Below, in pieces: positions 62,201-64,000 of a DNA stretch of 64,000 bases. Both the position numbers and the translations under genes were made by a program. The DNA is from Camellia lanceoleosa (taxonomy: Eukaryota; Streptophyta; Magnoliopsida; Ericales; Theaceae): assembly GCA_025200525.1 (NCBI GenBank), contig CM045761.1:44276190-44340189 (forward strand), given 5' to 3'. Positions within the stretch are counted from its first letter, which is position 1. Each line of letters opens with the position of its first letter. Below the pieces are notes generated by a model. The model did not search any database. It was not told the origin of the DNA and saw nothing but the letters and a program-made list of their open reading frames with translations.

Positions 62201-63235
62201 AACTACGAATTTGTTAATTGGGCGTTGAGCCATTATGAAACATGTTAAATTTTATCAAAATAAGGGCAAAAAACAGAAAAGAAACATTTTGAACAGTTTT
62301 GTAGTCAAAATAAGGGAGTAGTATCTTGAGCTGGTTTGCTCATGTTAGCTAGTAAGACATATGAATGCTTTTTTAAGAATTGCATCAAAGTTGAAGATAC
62401 TCCTACTATTAAGCAGCAATGACCATAAGTGGGCACTGATTTGCGGAGGATGTGGCCTTTGATATTGCTCAATTGGGTAAAGTCAGTGAAGCCCATCTCT
62501 GTGTACGAGGCTGTAGACTTTTTTGAGTTGAGTTGTATGCATCCAATTCTAAGTCCCCCAACGCCTCCAAATTTGAGAGTAGACTAACCTTCTATAAGAT
62601 AATAGTGTATTGCCAATTGCATTTTTCCTTACAATTTTCTTTTAAGATTTCTGCCAATCTGAAAATCACAAATTTTTTTTTCTCTTGCAGGTGAGAGGTT
62701 TATGAAGGTGGCAAAATCTCCAATATCTCCTCCTCTGGTATTCCCTTTCAACATAACTTCATCCGGGATTTCATTGCTCAGTGATGTTGGAGTAGAGATG
62801 ATAGGACCACAAATAAATGCAATACAAAATCAAGGTTCGTCACTGACTTTTCTGATATGCATCAATCATTTAATGGTTTAACTTATGCATTATCCGTGTT
62901 AAAAATAAGTCACCAGCAATTAAGGTGTAACTATTAATTGAATTGTCTGGACATGGTAGCTCCCAAGCTTTCCACTTGCGAAAGAAAGAAAGAAAGAAGT
63001 AAATTGTATTAGAAAAATGCCAAAAACCGTAGCAAACCAAGTATTCTTCAAAAGCTATCACTATTTCTCTACAAGAATGTACAATTGTCCCAAGAAACTC
63101 TACAAAATAATCTTTTAGACTAAAATATATTATTTGTTTTTCTAAAACAAAGAGATGTAGCAGTCTTAAAGTTTTCATATGACTAATGCAGGCCACAGTG
63201 ACATCATTAATTTCCTCAGCAAAAGGTTACCATGA
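56278..63235 (+). CDS. RAD51B: RAD51B recombinase paralogue (one-base frameshift in exon 10 as assembled)
   Basis: RAD51 paralogue acting in homologous recombination repair (nuclear; BCDX2 complex in the family). Twelve exons: 56278-56361, 58192-58305, 58421-58573, 58934-59037, 59150-59213, 59312-59367, 60248-60328, 61285-61344, 61453-61544, 61613-61731, 62691-62834, 63192-63235. All have GT-AG junctions and consistent phases. Start MANKVLSEMGLPKSI; N-terminal helix-hairpin-helix (SLTEFELTELLDVGF); Walker A GPAGIGKT at residues 109-116; VIYVDVESKFSSRR; Walker B KLLVIDSM; VVTNQVRSQ; end NFLSKRLP. Length 371 residues, as expected. Exon 10 lacks one base at about 61668: it reads GTCCAGCTTTAG, giving a stop at 61675, where VAALGIHW would need GTCGCAGCTTTAG. 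Downstream residues are intact, so a consensus error is more likely than a null allele. Confidence 0.92.
57107..57129 (+). repeat. Telomere-like AAACCCTAA tract
   Basis: 23 bases made of two TAAACCC units and one TAACCC unit ending TAA, the plant telomere repeat (CCCTAAA) orientation. As a short tract it could be a telo-box or a relic of break repair. It lies in intron 1 of RAD51B. Confidence 0.85.
57287..57830. mobile_element. ~545-bp element of the CTATGAAGCA family in RAD51B intron 1
   Basis: Starts TATGAAGCAGAGATAT; the right end, reverse-complemented (57815-57830), is CTATGAAGCATGGATA. The interior has several GATACTT and TATCC words. Same ends as 3744-3925 in the NOT4 intron but three times longer. 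Confidence 0.5.
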
Positions 63236-64000
63236 TCAGTCAGCGTGAAAACATCAGCAAGCAATATGCAGGCATGTTGAAAGACCTCTTCTATAAATGT
63301 GTGTTCTATTATGAAGTTTTTCAATGCTAATTACAATTATGTTAGTTTTAAAAAAATTTATGAAATGTTCTTGGGCACGCGAACTTGACTTCACATCCAC
63401 AGCATTCTTTCACTTGGAGCTCCTCTTTTTGTATTTCTAATTGACTGTGTGAAAAGAGTTTTTGTTTTGTTATTTCTCGTCAAAATGATATATTCTGTGT
63501 AAATTATTCCCCCAGTTGTCACCTTCATCTCGCGGTAACTCTTATTGTTGTTAGGTCTCTGGTCAATGATTTTATGAAGATGGCTCCATGTATTTAAACT
63601 TAATAATTTTGTTAAACGTGTTGTTTCTCTTGCTTTGTACTTGTCAAGGCTTATTATTAAAGTACAAAATAGGGGAAGATTAGCAAATGCGATATCAAGC
63701 TCACTGTATCAAGTTGGGTCCCCTGTTTAGTCTATGGCCATTGGTTGTGCCAACTCTGATGTGGAACCTATATTTAATCATAGCCTCAGATTAGTGATTA
63801 ACCTAGGATGTTTCTTAGTAAAGTTAACCAAGTATGTAACCATTTGAGCTACCTTTTATTTATCTAATAATGGATGCTTGAAGTGGCTCTACACTAGTGA
63901 ATTTATTTATTTATTTATTTTTCAATTTTTGTTTTATAAAGTCGGAACATTATTCCCAAAGTACCAAATCTTGTTTAAAGATTGTCAATTTGGTGGTTGT
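63236..64000 (+). other. RAD51B 3' UTR and downstream flank
   Basis: No further gene recognised. A (ATTT)n run lies at about 63900-63922. The poly(A) site cannot be placed. Confidence 0.5.

Overview
The window is nuclear DNA from a flowering plant, most likely a woody eudicot. The signs are AT-rich intergenic DNA, short GT-AG introns in plant-type genes, a miR172 target site, and many plant transposon families. I cannot name the species from sequence alone.

Three host genes are readable. (1) Positions 1-5103 (+) hold the 3' part of a plant NOT4 homologue (CCR4-NOT-associated RING/RRM E3 ligase); its N-terminus lies outside the window. (2) Positions 15152-18838 (-) hold a ten-exon euAP2 transcription factor of the RAP2.7/TOE type with a conserved miR172 site in the last exon. 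Every junction and frame fits except a 26-nt microexon inside AP2 repeat 1, which carries a stop codon and lacks a GT donor. (3) Positions 56278-63235 (+) hold the complete twelve-exon RAD51B recombination gene, 371 residues if one missing base in exon 10 is allowed for. The three genes have unrelated roles and do not form a functional cluster.

The rest is repeats. 5.9-15.1 kb: a 1.2-kb tandem duplication that carried a tRNA-derived SINE with it, two adjacent TIR elements, and AT-rich palindromes. 19.5-28.9 kb: several short TIR elements, two diverged LTR-like direct repeats, and a short CACTA element. 29.1-30.2 kb: a 1.15-kb polypyrimidine tract. 30.5-32.6 kb: fragments of two unrelated host genes (first exon of a SIN3-like gene, first exons of a serine carboxypeptidase-like gene), which suggests transposon gene capture. 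33.9-39.5 kb: a complete LTR element with 5-bp target duplication, ~1.96-kb LTRs and a gag-only interior (TR-GAG type). 41.1-41.7 kb: a CACTA-like subterminal region. 42384-42483: a 100-N assembly gap. 42.5-51.7 kb: a decayed Ty3/gypsy element of Tat type on the minus strand. 52.9-56.2 kb: foldback elements, a 1.6-kb TIR element of unknown family with one exon-like stretch, and a five-copy tandem repeat abutting RAD51B.

The two LTRs of the young LTR element are identical over long stretches but differ by indels where CG dinucleotides cluster. This looks like consensus error and bears on how the RAD51B frameshift should be read. I found no convincing new multi-gene system; the best leads are the broken AP2 microexon, the two captured gene fragments, and the orphan 1.6-kb TIR element.
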